A stretch of DNA of 64,000 nt, from the NCBI RefSeq assembly GCF_003795145.1, contig NZ_CP027786.1, positions 1,178,001 through 1,242,000 on the forward strand. The letters are read 5' to 3'. The notes beneath the pieces were generated by a model, which was not told the DNA's origin, made no database searches, and worked only from the letters and a program-made list of their open reading frames with translations. This document shows positions 1 through 9,866 of this stretch, one piece after another; position 1 is the stretch's first letter, and each line of letters starts with the position of its first letter. Source of the DNA: Tetragenococcus koreensis (lineage in GTDB: Bacteria > Bacillota > Bacilli > Lactobacillales > Enterococcaceae). A program made the position numbers and the translations under genes.

Positions 1-589
1 GTAATAATAGTTTTCCTTGACGTTTATCTAGACGAAATAATGGCAAAATATCCGCTGCGCCATCGCCAAATTTCGTGAAAAATCCGGTAATATTTTCGGC
101 CGCATGATCGGTGCCAATTACAGCGCCAGAAAACTCGCCCGCAATTGCATACTGTGTGATCATACGTTGACGTGCTTTAATATTCCCTTTATTAAAATCG
201 GAGACCGTCATACCCACTGCTCTTAAAGAAGACACTTGCGCATCCACAGCTGGTTTGATATCAACTTCGATTTGTGTATCTGGCTGTATAAATTCGATGG
301 CCCGACTGGCATCATCCTCATCTGCTTGTACGCCATAAGGAAGACGCACAGCAATAAAATGATAGTCCGAATTTTTGGTTTCTTGGCGCATTTCTTCCAT
401 AGCCATTTGTGTTAAACGTCCAGCTAAGGAAGAATCTTGACCACCGCTAATTCCTAACACAAAAGTTTTTAAAAATGAATTTTTATATAAGTATTCCTTT
501 AAAAAGTCAATACTTTTCCGGATTTCTTCTTCTGGATTGATCACCGGTTGAACCCCTAGTTCATCGATGATTTTGGTTTGTAAACTCAA
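1..589 (-). CDS. nadE: NAD+ synthase (ammonia-dependent), 3' part cut by window edge
   Basis: Makes NAD+ from nicotinate adenine dinucleotide, ATP and ammonia in the cytoplasm. The visible 196 residues carry the adenine-nucleotide alpha-hydrolase signature SGGQDSS near residue 46 and, later, [20 protein letters not shown], both typical of NadE. No amidotransferase domain precedes it, so it is the short ammonia-dependent form (family length about 275), with roughly a quarter missing off the left edge. The start is TTG at 589 (MSLQTKII), preceded by AGGAGG at 596-601. It lies 69 bp downstream of pncB on the same strand with no terminator between, so the two form an NAD salvage operon. Confidence 0.95.
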   Translation of the reverse strand, partial: MSLQTKIIDELGVQPVINPEEEIRKSIDFLKEYLYKNSFLKTFVLGISGGQDSSLAGRLTQMAMEEMRQETKNSDYHFIAVRLPYGVQADEDDASRAIEFIQPDTQIEVDIKPAVDAQVSSLRAVGMTVSDFNKGNIKARQRMITQYAIAGEFSGAVIGTDHAAENITGFFTKFGDGAADILPLFRLDKRQGKLLL

Positions 590-658
590 AATAATTCCTC
601 CTAGTTATATGGCTTAACTTTTTTAACAAGTATTCGCCTTAACCTACATCTGTGACAA

Positions 659-2125
659 TTAAATCGTCGTATTTTCAACCTCTTGACGAACTTTATTCAA
701 AAGTCTCATCTTGTGTTCGTAACAATCAGTCGATAAATCAACTGGATAAGGTTGTGGATTTAGATCACGTTTATATTCTGCCCACAGCGAATCCAGACAT
801 TGGTGAGAATAAGTTTTAATATCTTCTAGATCAGGCATATCATAGACTAACTTTCCTTGGTCAAAAATATCATGCAAAAGGATACGAGCGTTAAAATTAG
901 TGACCGTTTTATTAATATAGGTATGCACTGGATGGAACATATAAATGCTGACTTGTTCATTAGGCTTTTCATCCCATAAAGTAACATAATCCCCTTGCGA
1001 TTTTCCATCTGAATTCCGCTTAATACGCCATACCTGTTTTTTCCCTGGCGTCGTCACTTTCTCAGCATTACTGGAAAGTTTGATAGTATCGATCATATCT
1101 CCTTTTTCGTCTTCAATTGAAACTAATTTATAGACTGCACCTAAGGCTGGTTGATCGTAAGCTGTGATCAAATTCGTTCCTACGCCCCACACGTCGATTT
1201 TTGCTTTTTGCATTTTCAAATTTAAAATGGTGTTTTCATCAAGGTCATTAGAAGCATAGATTTTAGCCTCAGGGAAACCTGCTTCATCTAACTGTTCTCT
1301 AACTTCTTTAGAAATATAAGCCATATCGCCGCTATCAATTCGCACACCTAGAAAATTAATTTTGTCGCCCATTTCCTTTGCAACACGAATTGCATTAGGC
1401 ACACCCAATTTTAGCGTATCATACGTATCAACTAAAAAGACGCAATCTTTGTGCGTTTTTGCGTAAGCCATAAATCCATCATAGTCATTGCCGTATGATT
1501 GAATCAACGAATGAGCGTGGGTTCCGCCATCTGGAATGCCAAATACCTTTCCAGCGCGCACGTTACTGGTGGAATCTGCCCCACCAATATAAGCTGCGCG
1601 AGCGCCCCATATAGCTGCATCTAATTCTTGCGCGCGACGTGAACCAAATTCCAGTAACGGATCGTCGCCAATCACTGACTTGATACGCGCCGCTTTAGTC
1701 GCAATTAACGTTTGAAAGTTAACCATATTCAAAATCGCTGTTTCTACTAATTGCGCTTGGGCTAACGGACCTTCTACTTGAATAATCGGTTCATTGGCAA
1801 AAACCAAGTCGCCTTCTTTAGCCGAACGTACGGTGCAAGAAAAAGTAAAATCTCTTAGATAATTCAAAAAATCTTCTGGATAATTTTCTACCGTACGTAG
1901 ATATTCAATATCTGATTCAGTAAACTGTAAATTTTTTAAATAATCAACTAGACGTTCTAATCCCGCAAATACCGCATAACCATTTTTAAACGGCATTTCT
2001 CGAAAGAAGCATTCAAAAACAGCATGCTGATCAGCACGACCAAGTTCCCAATAAGTTTTCACCATATTAATTTGATAAAGATCCGTGTGCAGTGCTAAAC
2101 TATCATCTTTATACGTTTTATTCAT
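659..2125 (-). CDS. pncB: nicotinate phosphoribosyltransferase
   Basis: Converts nicotinate and PRPP to nicotinate mononucleotide, the entry step of the Preiss-Handler salvage route; NadE downstream performs the last step. The 488-residue protein begins MNKTYKDDSLALHTDLYQIN, the usual N-terminus, and carries LEFGSRRAQE and VRIDSGDMAYISKE, both conserved in the family. I chose the ATG at 2125 because the GAGGGAG ribosome site lies 10 nt upstream of it; a TTG three codons earlier would sit almost on that site. An extended -10 element lies about 35 bp upstream. Length fits the Gram-positive family (about 490). Confidence 0.95.
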   Translation of the reverse strand: MNKTYKDDSLALHTDLYQINMVKTYWELGRADQHAVFECFFREMPFKNGYAVFAGLERLVDYLKNLQFTESDIEYLRTVENYPEDFLNYLRDFTFSCTVRSAKEGDLVFANEPIIQVEGPLAQAQLVETAILNMVNFQTLIATKAARIKSVIGDDPLLEFGSRRAQELDAAIWGARAAYIGGADSTSNVRAGKVFGIPDGGTHAHSLIQSYGNDYDGFMAYAKTHKDCVFLVDTYDTLKLGVPNAIRVAKEMGDKINFLGVRIDSGDMAYISKEVREQLDEAGFPEAKIYASNDLDENTILNLKMQKAKIDVWGVGTNLITAYDQPALGAVYKLVSIEDEKGDMIDTIKLSSNAEKVTTPGKKQVWRIKRNSDGKSQGDYVTLWDEKPNEQVSIYMFHPVHTYINKTVTNFNARILLHDIFDQGKLVYDMPDLEDIKTYSHQCLDSLWAEYKRDLNPQPYPVDLSTDCYEHKMRLLNKVRQEVENTTI

Positions 2126-2158
2126 TACACTCAAGCTCCCTCAATTTTTCTCCTCTAC

Positions 2159-2167
2159 ATTATATCA
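2159..2167 (-). promoter_or_regulatory. extended -10 promoter of pncB-nadE
   Basis: On the minus strand the sequence reads TGATATAAT, a perfect TGnTATAAT extended -10, about 35 bp before the pncB start. No good -35 is visible, as is common for extended -10 promoters. Confidence 0.6.
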
Positions 2168-2368
2168 AAGATAACAAAGCCCATGTAATAATAACACTTG
2201 AAATAAGAAAATTATTAATGAAAAAATGCTGAGCAATTCAAATTTAGCTAGAAATACCAAAGTTAGTTGCAATTTTATCAGTAAAAGTAGTTTAACAGTT
2301 TGCCTATATATTCTACAATAAATGCTGTAGGACAATCATTTAAACTAAAGTTTTGTCAAAACCTCTTC

Positions 2369-2520
2369 TAAATATAAATTTTATTGAGGTTTCTTAGTGA
2401 ACAAATAATCAGCAGATAAACAGATAAAAGTTCGACAATCCTTTATCCGAAAACGTAATCATAGATAATAGTTTAGAAAAACCTTATCCGAGAATCCAAT
2501 TACGGAGAAAGAACTGGAAA
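2369..2520. repeat. dispersed intergenic repeat, copy 1
   Basis: The segment starts with TAAATATAAATTTTATTGAG (2369-2388), resembling the terminal repeat of the ISLre2-type element at 12746, and continues with a GATAAA...TTTATC hairpin (2423-2449) and a tail AATCCAATTACGGAGAAAGA. The tail is repeated almost exactly in copy 2, and the first half recurs at 55191-55276. No coding potential is seen in the 738 bases between pncB and the next gene. Confidence 0.75.
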
Positions 2521-2577
2521 AGTTTTGTCCAAAAAACGGAAAAAGTAGTCGTTAAACACTCTTAAATAGCTAATAAC

Positions 2578-2678
2578 GGATAAAAGTCCAGACAATCTTT
2601 TATCCAAAAACGTAATTATGGAGAATAGTCTAGAAAAACCTTATCCGAGAATCCAATTACGGAGAAAGAAATTGGAAT
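2578..2678. repeat. dispersed intergenic repeat, copy 2
   Basis: This is a direct copy of 2422-2520, differing at scattered positions. It holds a perfect 9-bp hairpin, GGATAAAAG (2578-2586) and CTTTTATCC (2597-2605) with a 10-nt loop, followed by the tail AATCCAATTACGGAGAAAGA. The two copies are offset by about 156 bp. The compensating changes in the hairpin arms suggest that the structure matters. Confidence 0.75.
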
Positions 2679-2814
2679 GCTCTATCTGAAAAATAGGAAC
2701 ATCATCTTTACCTTACTAAGCCAAGTGTCAATCAGTATTTAATTTTCGGACAAAGTCCAAGAGTCTTGGATTGTCTGTAGTGTTTTTTTGAAGAATTACA
2801 CAAAGACGACTTTT

Positions 2815-2823
2815 TGTTATACT
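2815..2823 (+). promoter_or_regulatory. extended -10 promoter of the short-chain dehydrogenase
   Basis: TGTTATACT matches TGnTATAAT with one mismatch and lies about 40 bp before the ATG at 2864. No convincing -35 is visible. Confidence 0.45.
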
Positions 2824-2863
2824 AAAATAAATGGATCAGGTTTAGCAATTGGAGGGAATTTGA

Positions 2864-3691
2864 ATGAAACCACTATCAGAGTGTACGGTTCTAATTACAG
2901 GTGCCACCGATGGTCTGGGTAAAATGACTGCTGAGCGATTTGCACAACAAGGTGCAAAAGTTCTATTACATGGAAGAAATGAAGAAAAAGGACGTAAAAC
3001 CCTGGAAGAAATAAAGCAATCTACGAACAATCAAAAGCTGGAGTATTTTAACGGAGATTTCTCCTCTCTTAGCTCTGTAGCTCAACTAGCTGAAAAAATT
3101 ATTTCAAACGATGAGCAAATAGACATTTTGATTAACAATGCAGGAATCGGAGGCGGACCAAAATCACAAAGCATACATGAAACTAGCCAAGACGGCTTTG
3201 AGTTAAGATGGGCGATAAATTACTTAGCCCAAGTTCTGCTTACTAAAAAACTGCTGCCAATCATTAAAGAAGGCGCAAGAATAATCAATGTAGCTTCAGT
3301 TGGGCAATCAGAAATTGACTTTGATGACCCAAATTTGGAGGAAAACTATGATGGTTATCTAGCATATACTCGCAGCAAATTAGCTTTGATCATGTTTACT
3401 TTCGACCTTTCGTCGGAATTAAAACAAAGAGATATCTGTGTTAACGCTCTTCATCCATCGACGCTTATGAGCACGAATATGGTAACGGACCACTTTGGAC
3501 AAGCACAATCAACGGTAGAACAAGGTTTTTCTGCTGTAGAATTTCTTGCAACTTCTGAAGAACTTGAAGGCGTGACAGGAGAGTACTTTGAAATTAAGTC
3601 CCGAGCACGTGCTAAAACGCAAGCCTACGATACAAAAGCCAGAAAAAAATTGAAGCAACTAACCGAAGATAGTTTAGCCACTTATATGTAG
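2864..3691 (+). CDS. short-chain dehydrogenase/reductase (SDR) family protein
   Basis: A classical SDR oxidoreductase of 275 residues using NAD(P)H; the substrate cannot be read. The Rossmann start is LITGATDGLGKMTAERFAQQ (TGxxxGxG, residues 11-18), followed by NNAG near residue 90 and the catalytic YxxxK as YTRSK near residue 168. The sequence resembles the retinol-dehydrogenase-like SDRs that act on aldehydes or ketones. GGAGGG stands 8 nt before the ATG. It is a single-gene unit with a hairpin terminator downstream, convergent to groESL. Confidence 0.88.
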   Translation: MKPLSECTVLITGATDGLGKMTAERFAQQGAKVLLHGRNEEKGRKTLEEIKQSTNNQKLEYFNGDFSSLSSVAQLAEKIISNDEQIDILINNAGIGGGPKSQSIHETSQDGFELRWAINYLAQVLLTKKLLPIIKEGARIINVASVGQSEIDFDDPNLEENYDGYLAYTRSKLALIMFTFDLSSELKQRDICVNALHPSTLMSTNMVTDHFGQAQSTVEQGFSAVEFLATSEELEGVTGEYFEIKSRARAKTQAYDTKARKKLKQLTEDSLATYM

Positions 3692-3711
3692 ACAATTTCC
3701 CCGAATTAACT

Positions 3712-3775
3712 TAAAAAAGAGATACAGTTATCACTTATATCAAGTTGCAAAGGTATAAGTCGAACTGTATCTTTC
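3712..3775. terminator. long hairpin after the SDR gene
   Basis: AGATACAGTT (3720-3729) pairs with AACTGTATCT (3763-3772), and inside it ACTTATA (3733-3739) pairs with TATAAGT (3754-3760). It is flanked by an A-run on the left and a short T-run on the right, as expected between convergent genes. Confidence 0.6.
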
Positions 3776-3911
3776 ATACAGAGGAAAATAGTTCCAAGTT
3801 GTTCCATCGCCTGCACAAAGCGAAAACAAAAAAAGCAGCTAGAGCTAGCGCCTAACTACTTCCTTTATTCGATGAAATTTCTTTACTAACACTATTTAAC
3901 AAAGTGCCGAA

Positions 3912-3948
3912 AAAAAAGCCTTGAACATTTTTCGTTCAAGGCTTTTTT
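3912..3948 (-). terminator. rho-independent terminator of groESL
   Basis: A 15-bp perfect stem, AAAAAAGCCTTGAAC (3912-3926) with GTTCAAGGCTTTTTT (3934-3948), stands 8 bp after the groEL stop; read on the minus strand it ends in a T-run. Confidence 0.9.
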
Positions 3949-3955
3949 AAAGTTA

Positions 3956-5608
<1,653 letters not shown>

Positions 5609-5627
5609 TCAAAAATAATTTATTTTT

Positions 5628-5912
5628 TTATTCTACAATTGCTACAATGTCTTTTGCTGAAAAGATCATGTAGTCTTGTCCATCATATTTCACTTCAGAG
5701 CCGGCATACTTTTCAAATAAAACAGTATCTCCGACATTTACGGGAACTTTAGCTAGCTCACCATTATCTAGTGTACGTCCGTCACCGACAGCTACAACTT
5801 TGCCAGTTTGTGGTTTTTCTTTGGCCGTAGACGCTAAAACAATGCCTCCGACTGTTTTTTCTTCTTCTTGCGAAACTTCGATCATTACGCGATCACCTAA
5901 TGGTTTTAACAC
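5628..5912 (-). CDS. groES: co-chaperonin GroES (Hsp10)
   Basis: The 94-residue lid of the GroEL chamber. The sequence [20 protein letters not shown], the mobile loop around [15 protein letters not shown] and the C-terminal [10 protein letters not shown] are canonical. The start is GTG at 5912, with GGAGGG 8 nt upstream; an upstream TTG in the same frame would lie inside the ribosome site and give five extra residues that the family does not have. Transcribed from the CIRCE-overlapping promoter. Confidence 0.96.
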   Translation of the reverse strand: MLKPLGDRVMIEVSQEEEKTVGGIVLASTAKEKPQTGKVVAVGDGRTLDNGELAKVPVNVGDTVLFEKYAGSEVKYDGQDYMIFSAKDIVAIVE

Positions 5913-5955
5913 GATAAATCCCTCCAAATAAAATCTCTAACTTATTTTTCCGCTG

Positions 5956-5982
5956 TTAGCACTCTATAATATAGAGTGCTAA
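5956..5982 (-). promoter_or_regulatory. CIRCE operator (HrcA) overlapping the groESL promoter
   Basis: TTAGCACTC-N9-GAGTGCTAA is a perfect match to the CIRCE consensus bound by the HrcA heat-shock repressor. On the minus strand a TTGAAA -35 stands just upstream and TATATT or TATTAT lies in the 9-bp spacer (16 or 18 bp spacing), so bound HrcA would cover the -10. No CtsR heptad repeat is visible beside it. Confidence 0.96.
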
Positions 5983-6163
5983 CTCACAATTTCAATATTA
6001 TCATTTTTCTCTGATATTGCAAGTAGTTAAACCAAATTTTTTTATAAAAGTCAAAAAAAGTCAGTCTTTACTCACCTTTAAATAAATAGCTGATAATTGT
6101 CAACTGCCGACTGTTTCTGTATAATTTGATAGATAATAAAAAATCACAGAAAAGGAGACCACA

Positions 6164-6796
6164 ATGTCTGTTAGAAAATATAGTTTGTTAACTATTCTTA
6201 TTTACGTCATTGCTTTTTTTGCTCCGGTCTTTGCACCGACAAACCAAGCAAGTACCACAGCAACTACCGTCACCTACCTTGCAGGTGCGATCTTAATGAT
6301 TATTTTATATCTTAGCCAAACCAACAAGCTAACTTTCGAAAGAACTGATAGCGCCTTTCTTTCGACCCTATTTTGGGGAATTGCCGGTATTTTTTTAGCA
6401 GTTGTTTTACAAACAATCATCACGCAAATTGAACAATTTTTAGGCATTCCCATTGAATCACAAAATACACAAAACATCATTGGACTTGTGTTACGCCAAC
6501 CTTTATTTGCTCTTGCAGCAATGATTGGTGGTCCGATTATGGAAGAATTTGTTTTTCGACGTGCCTTGATCGGATTGTTTGATTCCTTTTCCCTTACCTG
6601 GGTAGGTATTATTATTAGTTCGTTATTATTTGCTGTTATCCATCAAGATGGCCATCTGCTTTTATATTTTTCTTTAGGCTTTTTCTTCAGTCTCCTTTAT
6701 AAAACTACAGGAAAAATTTGGACATCGATGATTAGCCATGTGGGGATGAATACTTTAGTGGTTATTGCTAATTTAATTTTAGCCGCAAGCAATTAA
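6164..6796 (+). CDS. CPBP family intramembrane metalloprotease
   Basis: A 210-residue polytopic membrane protein of the CPBP (Abi/CAAX protease-like) family. The three family motifs are present in order: EEFVFRR (near residues 127-133), FAVIH near 163 and HVGMN near 194, which supply the Glu and His residues of the putative metal-dependent active site. There are about five to six hydrophobic segments. In lactic acid bacteria such proteins are often linked to bacteriocin immunity or surface protein processing, but no bacteriocin gene is visible here, so the substrate is unknown. AAAGGAGA precedes the ATG. It is convergent with walJ. Confidence 0.88.
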   Translation: MSVRKYSLLTILIYVIAFFAPVFAPTNQASTTATTVTYLAGAILMIILYLSQTNKLTFERTDSAFLSTLFWGIAGIFLAVVLQTIITQIEQFLGIPIESQNTQNIIGLVLRQPLFALAAMIGGPIMEEFVFRRALIGLFDSFSLTWVGIIISSLLFAVIHQDGHLLLYFSLGFFFSLLYKTTGKIWTSMISHVGMNTLVVIANLILAASN

Positions 6797-6835
6797 AAAA
6801 AGACATCCGATTCATTTCGGATGTCTCTTTTTCTT
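6795..6835. terminator. bidirectional terminator between CPBP protease and walJ
   Basis: AGACATCCGA (6801-6810) pairs with TCGGATGTCT (6816-6825); an A-run precedes and a T-run follows, so it can serve both convergent units. Confidence 0.88.
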
Positions 6836-7641
6836 TATAAAGCAAACATACTTGTTGCTTGCTCTGGATCTGTATCACAAATTTGGAACGCTTCTCCTGC
6901 GCCAAAATCATGTTCTTTTAAAGTGTTTTCCATTGTTAAATGTGCCAATTCTTTTAAATTATTTTCTTTACTCAAATGACCCAAATAAATACGTTTCGTT
7001 TGATCGGTCAAAATATCGGTCATCGTAAGAGCCCCATCTTCATTGGATAAATGACCACGATCGCCTAAAATGCGTTGTTTTAAACTCCAAGGATACTTTC
7101 CGGAGCGTAACATCTCCAGATCATGGTTATTTTCAATCAAATAAGCATCTGCACCTCGTACCACACCTCGTAAATGATCACTACAGTACCCTGTGTCAGT
7201 TAAGACCACAAACGATTTGCCATCTTTATGAAAACGATAGAACTGTGGTGCTGCTGCATCATGAGAAACGCCAAAACTTTCAACATCCAGGTCACCAAAT
7301 GTTAAAACTTTACCCATTTCAAATGTATGCTTGTGCTCAAGTGCGACATTTCCAATTAAAGGAGACATTGCTTGCCAAGTTTTATCATTAGCATAGATAT
7401 CCAGATTATATTTACGAGATAACACTCCAACGCCATGGATATGATCACGATGTTCATGAGTAACAAAAATCGCATCTAAATCATCTGGTTTCCGATCCAC
7501 TTCACTAAGCAATGAAGTGACTTTTTTCCCGCTTAGCCCAGCATCTACTAAAAATTTCTTCTTCGGTGTTTCAATATATAATGAATTACCGGTACTTCCG
7601 CTGGCTAAAATACTAATTTGAAATGCATTTTCTTTCTCCAC
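6835..7641 (-). CDS. walJ: WalJ (YycJ), metallo-beta-lactamase fold hydrolase
   Basis: A 268-residue MBL-fold protein, the last gene of the wal operon. It has the zinc motif THEHRDH (HxHxDH) near residue 67 and ISILASGSTGNSLYIET at the start, as in YycJ. Family members are double-strand DNA exonuclease-like proteins tied to cell wall and replication coordination. The start is taken as GTG at 7641 because GAGAGG stands 9 nt upstream; the ATG eight codons earlier has no ribosome site. 52 bp separate it from walI. Confidence 0.9.
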   Translation of the reverse strand: MEKENAFQISILASGSTGNSLYIETPKKKFLVDAGLSGKKVTSLLSEVDRKPDDLDAIFVTHEHRDHIHGVGVLSRKYNLDIYANDKTWQAMSPLIGNVALEHKHTFEMGKVLTFGDLDVESFGVSHDAAAPQFYRFHKDGKSFVVLTDTGYCSDHLRGVVRGADAYLIENNHDLEMLRSGKYPWSLKQRILGDRGHLSNEDGALTMTDILTDQTKRIYLGHLSKENNLKELAHLTMENTLKEHDFGAGEAFQICDTDPEQATSMFAL

Positions 7642-7693
7642 TGCGTGTGTCTTCCTCTCTAACATAAAAGCTGGTTCTATTATACATGCCTTT

Positions 7694-8557
7694 TTACGAA
7701 TTTTCTACCGTTTGAACTGTACTATTTGTAATGATTCGATTGGTCAATGCATTAACCCTTTCAACTTGCGTTTGTCCGTCTTCATCTTCGATAGCAACAA
7801 ACCACGCAGGGACATAGACATTTTGTCCCCGTACTTGCAATGTTAAGGTATAAGCAAGGTGACGCCACTTAATCTCAGAGTTATTGGGAATTTTATTATT
7901 CACATACAACGTATTAATAATTTCTTCTTCTGAATATAAAGAGATCGCTTCACGTAAAGGCACCAAATCAGAAATATGCGTTTGCGTATAATTATTAAAA
8001 GACAATTTGTCATCCTGGTTAGAAAGCTCGATTTCTATGCGACTAGAACTATCATCTATCGGGATTCCTTCGTAACTTTGAGCCGCGACCAAGGTAGGGT
8101 AGTCCCCGCTAAAACTTGAAACATCCTTTAAATAACTATACTGTTCACCAAACAGTACTTGATCTTCTTGTTGAAGAAATTGATCTAAAACATCCGCTGC
8201 TTGCGAAGGCTCCGTAATAGCTTTTTCATCTGTGATATTGTGTGTAAGCGTTTGGCCTTCAGTCGATGTCTGCTCATTCAAAAGATCAGGATCATCTAAA
8301 CGTTCACGTTCTTCATCCAATGCTTGGTTCATATCTGTCGGGTCTCCGCTCAGATAATAACCTTTATGCTGCTTTTGCGAGAAATCACCGCTATAAGTTA
8401 TATCTTCTGAGTCCAGCCGATCCTCAATGGGGACTTTTTGATCAGTTCTATAAACAACATTCTCCTGGTCATCTGCTTTTTTATAAATGCTAAATAAAAA
8501 TATATTTAGGCCTAGAAAGGTAAAGAAAAAAATCCAACCGATTTTTCTAAAATCCAT
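7694..8557 (-). CDS. walI: WalI (YycI), regulatory membrane protein of WalRK
   Basis: A 287-residue bitopic protein with one N-terminal membrane helix (residues about 5-23: GWIFFFTFLGLNIFLFSIY) and a large acidic extracellular domain. With WalH it forms a complex that controls WalK activity at the division septum. The start is ATG at 8557 (MDFRKIGW), 4 bp after the walH stop, with GAGG upstream; longer upstream readings lie inside walH and are not used. The extracellular part is very rich in Asp and Glu. Confidence 0.9.
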   Translation of the reverse strand: MDFRKIGWIFFFTFLGLNIFLFSIYKKADDQENVVYRTDQKVPIEDRLDSEDITYSGDFSQKQHKGYYLSGDPTDMNQALDEERERLDDPDLLNEQTSTEGQTLTHNITDEKAITEPSQAADVLDQFLQQEDQVLFGEQYSYLKDVSSFSGDYPTLVAAQSYEGIPIDDSSSRIEIELSNQDDKLSFNNYTQTHISDLVPLREAISLYSEEEIINTLYVNNKIPNNSEIKWRHLAYTLTLQVRGQNVYVPAWFVAIEDEDGQTQVERVNALTNRIITNSTVQTVENS

Positions 8558-8561
8558 TTGT

Positions 8562-9866
8562 TTATTCCTCGCTTTCCTGTAGTTCTTGTATAAGGTCTTC
8601 AGCAGTATACCAAGTGTTGCCATATTGCACATGCCAGCTTGGCTCTAAATCAACCACACCTGTGTCTTCAATATTTTTCCAGTTATAGCCCACAACCAGG
8701 CTATTCATGTTTTCAGGGTCAGCTCCAGCATAATACAAATCTTCTAAAACAGATCTTCCTGAAGGGACTTCCACTTCACTATCTGAAGGAATCGGAACTT
8801 GAATCATATTCAAATTCGCTTGAATTTCTACACTTCGTTGGCCTCCTTGACCAGCATCAGAAAATTCAACAGAAAATTTCCCTTCGTCAATGTCACTAAA
8901 AACGGGAAAACCTTCCACGAAAATATGGTAATCAACCGTATTTTGTATGCTGTCTAAAAAGCGAACCGAACCATAGTTTGTTCCCAACCTGCTAACGTAT
9001 TGATAGCTATCTGTATACTTATCAAAATTATCCTCTTCTGAGATAACTCCCTGAAAATCAACGCGTTGATCGTCTGGTTCAATCACCATCGATTCAGAAC
9101 CATCATAAATATTTAGCTCTTCGGTATCTTCGTTACTGCGCAGGTTCCTAGGATTGGTAAAAAAGGAATCTCGGAAAACTGTATACGGTCGCGAAGATGC
9201 AATATAACTAAACTGTTTTAATTCAACTGGCTCATCATTGTAATATTCAAAATAATCAAGCCGTTCATCTTTAACGACATCATACCAATCATTTGATTCT
9301 TCCTGCAGCGTATCTTGGATATCAGTCAACGGTGATTGTATATCTGCCTCTGCTATTAAACGATCATTTTTATTGATAAAACGTATTTTTTGCTGTTCAA
9401 AATCCAGTTGGATCTTCTGAAACCTAAAGTCCTCTGCGTCTCCTTCTGTTGATAATTCCACATCAAAAAAATCAGTATAATTTTCTATAGGAATCAATGC
9501 AGCATAATCCATTTCAAGCCCTTCAGACATTTGCATGTGTTGTGCAAGTTCTTCATTTGAATTATACGATTGAATATCTAACGAGCCAAAATTACTTTGT
9601 GCTACATTTGCTTGCAGATCTTCTAGTAAACTTTCAGTATTACTGGCTTTAGCCCCATTATCTTTTATTTCTACTGTCTTTAGTGGCAAAAAAACATCGG
9701 AAGCCGTGGTATAGTCTTGTTGACTTTGTGTCTCAGTATCTTCAGTTTCTTCAACCACAGATTGTTCTTCACCGGCCGGGCTAACCCATATCAGGTAAGA
9801 AAGGTAGAAACTCAAAGCGACCATTAAAGCTAAGCCTATCCCCAAAAAATATTTTGAAAACTTCAT
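8562..9866 (-). CDS. walH: WalH (YycH), regulatory membrane protein of WalRK
   Basis: A 434-residue bitopic protein: an N-terminal helix (residues about 8-27, LGIGLALMVALSFYLSYLIW) and a long extracellular domain whose composition is strongly acidic (for example EEQSVVEETEDTE just outside the membrane). In Bacillus and Staphylococcus YycH and YycI act together on WalK. The ATG at 9866 overlaps the walK stop as ATGA, and AGGAGG inside the walK end serves as its ribosome site, which indicates translational coupling. Confidence 0.9.
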   Translation of the reverse strand: MKFSKYFLGIGLALMVALSFYLSYLIWVSPAGEEQSVVEETEDTETQSQQDYTTASDVFLPLKTVEIKDNGAKASNTESLLEDLQANVAQSNFGSLDIQSYNSNEELAQHMQMSEGLEMDYAALIPIENYTDFFDVELSTEGDAEDFRFQKIQLDFEQQKIRFINKNDRLIAEADIQSPLTDIQDTLQEESNDWYDVVKDERLDYFEYYNDEPVELKQFSYIASSRPYTVFRDSFFTNPRNLRSNEDTEELNIYDGSESMVIEPDDQRVDFQGVISEEDNFDKYTDSYQYVSRLGTNYGSVRFLDSIQNTVDYHIFVEGFPVFSDIDEGKFSVEFSDAGQGGQRSVEIQANLNMIQVPIPSDSEVEVPSGRSVLEDLYYAGADPENMNSLVVGYNWKNIEDTGVVDLEPSWHVQYGNTWYTAEDLIQELQESEE

